Assembly: GCA_025938035.1 (NCBI GenBank)
Contig: JAICQE010000021.1
Coordinates: 1-33,594, forward strand
Length of the DNA stretch: 33,594 nucleotides
Source of the DNA: Vicinamibacteria bacterium
GTDB taxonomy: Bacteria; Acidobacteriota; Vicinamibacteria; Vicinamibacterales; UBA2999
Direction: 5' to 3'
Below the pieces are notes generated by a model that saw nothing but the letters and a program-made list of their open reading frames with translations, was not told the DNA's origin and ran no database searches. Every line of letters begins with the position of its first letter. Positions within the stretch are counted from its first letter, which is position 1. Of the stretch, positions 33,146 to 33,594 are shown piece by piece. The position numbers and the translations under genes are program-made.

Positions 33146-33202
33146 AAACCGGGTTTAATTTTCGCCTAGGTCCCTCTCCGAAAATTAAACCCGGTTTCTT
33201 TT
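33146..33202 (+). terminator. Long perfect hairpin between clpP and clpX
   Basis: A perfect 19-bp stem (33146-33164 with 33179-33197, beginning AAACCGGGTTTAATTTTCG) has a 14-base loop and is followed by CTTTTC. It looks like an intrinsic terminator or attenuator after clpP, but it ends only 9 bases before the clpX ATG. It therefore also covers the place where the clpX ribosome site should be. A repetitive element is an alternative reading. Confidence 0.7.
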
Positions 33203-33206
33203 CAGC

Positions 33207-33594
33207 ATGGTCAAGAAGAACGGCGAGACGGAGATTCTGCGCTGCTCGTTCTGCAATAAGGATCAGAACGACGTCCGCAAGCTGATCGCGGGCCCGACGG
33301 TCTTTATCTGCGATGAGTGTGTCGAGGTCTGCAACGACATCATCGCGGACGACAACCGCTTCGAGAATCGGGGCGTCCGTTCGTCGCTGCCCTCTCCGCC
33401 CGAAATCAAGAAGTTCCTCGACGAGTACGTCATCGGCCAGGAGCGGACGAAGAAGAAGCTCGCCGTCGCCGTCTACAACCACTACAAGCGGATCGAGATC
33501 CAGAAGCAGCCGCGCAGCCGGAACGACGTCGAGCTCACGAAGTCGAACATCCTGCTGATCGGCCCGACGGGCACCGGTAAGACGCTGCTCGCGC
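33207..33594 (+). CDS. clpX: ATP-dependent protease ATP-binding subunit ClpX (cut by window edge)
   Basis: AAA+ unfoldase that feeds substrates to ClpP. The 129 residues present contain the N-terminal zinc-binding domain (C13, C16 in RCSFC; C35, C38 in CDECVEVC), which recruits adaptors and substrates. The start of the AAA+ module follows ([34 protein letters not shown]) with Walker A at 119-126. ATG 33207 lies 9 bases after the clpP-clpX hairpin and has no visible Shine-Dalgarno sequence. The rest lies beyond the window. Confidence 0.96.
   Translation, partial: MVKKNGETEILRCSFCNKDQNDVRKLIAGPTVFICDECVEVCNDIIADDNRFENRGVRSSLPSPPEIKKFLDEYVIGQERTKKKLAVAVYNHYKRIEIQKQPRSRNDVELTKSNILLIGPTGTGKTLLA

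Overview
This is a GC-rich bacterial chromosome segment, most likely from an uncultured Acidobacteriota of the Vicinamibacteria type. That assignment is inferred from gene style: a winged-helix/TPR regulator with the N-terminal box seen in those genomes, a kinase-type beta-propeller, Thr/Pro/Ser-rich lipoproteins, two PQQ sugar dehydrogenases, and very repeat-rich intergenic DNA. No rRNA or other taxonomic marker is present to prove it.

Left part (1-11.6 kb): the 5' end of mreB and a GAF-GGDEF diguanylate cyclase (minus strand); a PpiD/SurA-like periplasmic foldase (plus); a CPBP membrane protease and SppA (minus); then a plus-strand run of a small lipoprotein, a PQQ sugar dehydrogenase, an FKBP lipoprotein, a RumA-type rRNA m5U methyltransferase and a second PQQ sugar dehydrogenase.

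Middle (11.6-15.9 kb) is an accessory scar. It holds a two-gene nucleotidyltransferase module, then two copies of an 85-bp direct repeat that bracket the N-terminal and C-terminal pieces of a TPR regulator in permuted order around a lipoprotein gene. Next come a frameshifted, 5'-truncated IS91-type (HUH) transposase and a recQ remnant that has lost its helicase core.

15.9-22.1 kb is a complete Bat-type operon on the minus strand, in transcription order MoxR AAA ATPase, DUF58 protein, BatD-like membrane protein, vWA protein, membrane-anchored repeat-like protein, second vWA protein.

22.2-28.6 kb carries an MHS-type MFS symporter, a zinc alcohol dehydrogenase, a methylmalonate-semialdehyde dehydrogenase, a kinase-less beta-propeller and a convergent 2OG-Fe(II) oxygenase. 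28.7-33.6 kb carries an SPFH protein with an Arc-like repressor and a clear operator, an orphan Dam-type methylase, tRNA-Leu(UAG), and the conserved tig-clpP-clpX proteostasis cluster.

The most unusual signal is not a gene. At least 13 intergenic tracts are built of quasi-periodic 7-, 8- or 9-bp units; twelve of them lie just 5' of a gene start. There are also several REP-like palindromes, and one of these sits in frame inside the iron-sulfur motif of the RumA-type enzyme.
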